Virus record (IMG/VR): IMGVR_UViG_3300009164_000214
Span: 1 to 32,408 of that record
Length of the DNA: 32,408 nucleotides
Direction: 5' to 3' (one strand)
DNA from: a virus
Shown here one piece after another: positions 32,100 to 32,408 of the stretch. Below the pieces are notes generated by a model. The model had not been told where the DNA came from and did no database searches. It saw only the letters and a list, made by a program, of their open reading frames with translations. A program made the translations under genes and the position numbers. Numbering within the stretch: the stretch's first letter is position 1; the number at the start of each line of letters is the position of its first letter.

Positions 32100-32408
32100 T
32101 TATTTTTTAACGTATTGTTTTACTAAAATATTTATTTGTCCAAGACTTGTAAATGTTTTTCCTTGGAGTGCATTAGTTGCTTTGGTTGCTTTTTCTTTCA
32201 TAGTATTCAAATAAGTTCCCATTTGTTGTAAGTTCCATTTATTACCAGCCAATTTAGCATAAGAATAATTTTCCAAAGGAGTATAATAAGTTCCTCCCGG
32301 ATGACTAAACTCAACAAATGGAGCAACTCCTTTTATTAGAGCAAACTCATTTGCGTGAGCAATAATTTTATCTCCGTTTACTAGTTTATAAGGTAAAGTA
32401 CGAACACG
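32100..32408 (-). CDS. 3' end of a truncated gene, unknown
   Basis: An open frame enters from the right edge and stops at TAA (32102-32100), giving the last 102 residues of a minus-strand protein. The sequence (NEFALIKGVAPFVEFSHPGG, then YYTPLENYSYAKLAG, a helical NLQQMGTYLNTMKEKATK and a final INILVKQYVKK) is well formed but unknown to me. It lies three bases before the giant polyvalent gene, so they are probably co-transcribed; a virion protein is the likely class. Confidence 0.65.
   Translation of the reverse strand, partial: RVRTLPYKLVNGDKIIAHANEFALIKGVAPFVEFSHPGGTYYTPLENYSYAKLAGNKWNLQQMGTYLNTMKEKATKATNALQGKTFTSLGQINILVKQYVKK

Overview
This window looks like part of a tailed double-stranded DNA bacteriophage that infects a member of the Bacteroidota (Flavobacteriia-like). 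The phage assignment rests on a large terminase, a Twinkle-like primase-helicase, a family B DNA polymerase, tail-fibre type proteins, an endolysin candidate, a unimolecular spanin candidate and a giant polyvalent virion-type protein. The host guess rests on about ten copies of the Bacteroidota-type -7 element TAnnTTTG placed at the heads of gene modules, several with a TTTG or TTG element 19-21 bp upstream, plus the AT-rich composition and the weak use of Shine-Dalgarno sites. TAA, TAG and TGA all end convincing genes, so I see no sign of stop-codon reassignment. No tRNA, rRNA, CRISPR array or insertion sequence was recognised, and neither genome end nor a capsid or portal gene is visible.

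Layout. Positions 1-4540 are on the plus strand and hold the replication module: a gene cut by the window edge, a 28-residue membrane peptide, two small unknowns, primase-helicase, family B polymerase and a further unknown. They converge on the minus strand with no intrinsic terminator visible, and the last codons of both converging genes overlap (4530-4540). Everything from 4530 to 32408 is on the minus strand, so it is transcribed from right to left.

The minus strand splits into modules, most headed by a promoter-like element a few bases from the start codon. From right to left they are: (a) an edge-truncated gene and the 3254-residue polyvalent protein; (b) 22309-18579, structural and fibre proteins with a YkuD-like endolysin candidate; (c) 18559-18005, two small proteins ending in a hairpin terminator; (d) 17932-15760, including a repeat-built fibre, ending in a second terminator; (e) 15667-13224, membrane and coiled-coil proteins, a thioredoxin-like protein, fibre modules and a small basic protein; (f) 13211-11393, a run of tiny lysine-rich proteins; (g) 11340-9080, a MazG-like pyrophosphohydrolase and a class II ribonucleotide reductase; (h) 9044-8472, a free-standing HNH endonuclease with its own promoter and terminator; (i) 8278-7440, a spanin candidate and a PD-(D/E)XK-like protein; (j) 7443-4530, a DUF3310 protein, small proteins and the large terminase. 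Genes inside modules are packed with ATGA or TAATG overlaps.

The most unusual signals are a strand-biased, over-represented octamer CTGAGRCC; the serial near-leaderless promoters; a 14-bp direct repeat bracketing the HNH gene so that it ends with the same residues (Cys-Glu-Ile-Ile) as its reductase neighbour; two adjacent operator-like dyads beside the spanin promoter; and the multi-enzyme giant protein. All functional calls come from reading motifs by eye; no database search was possible.
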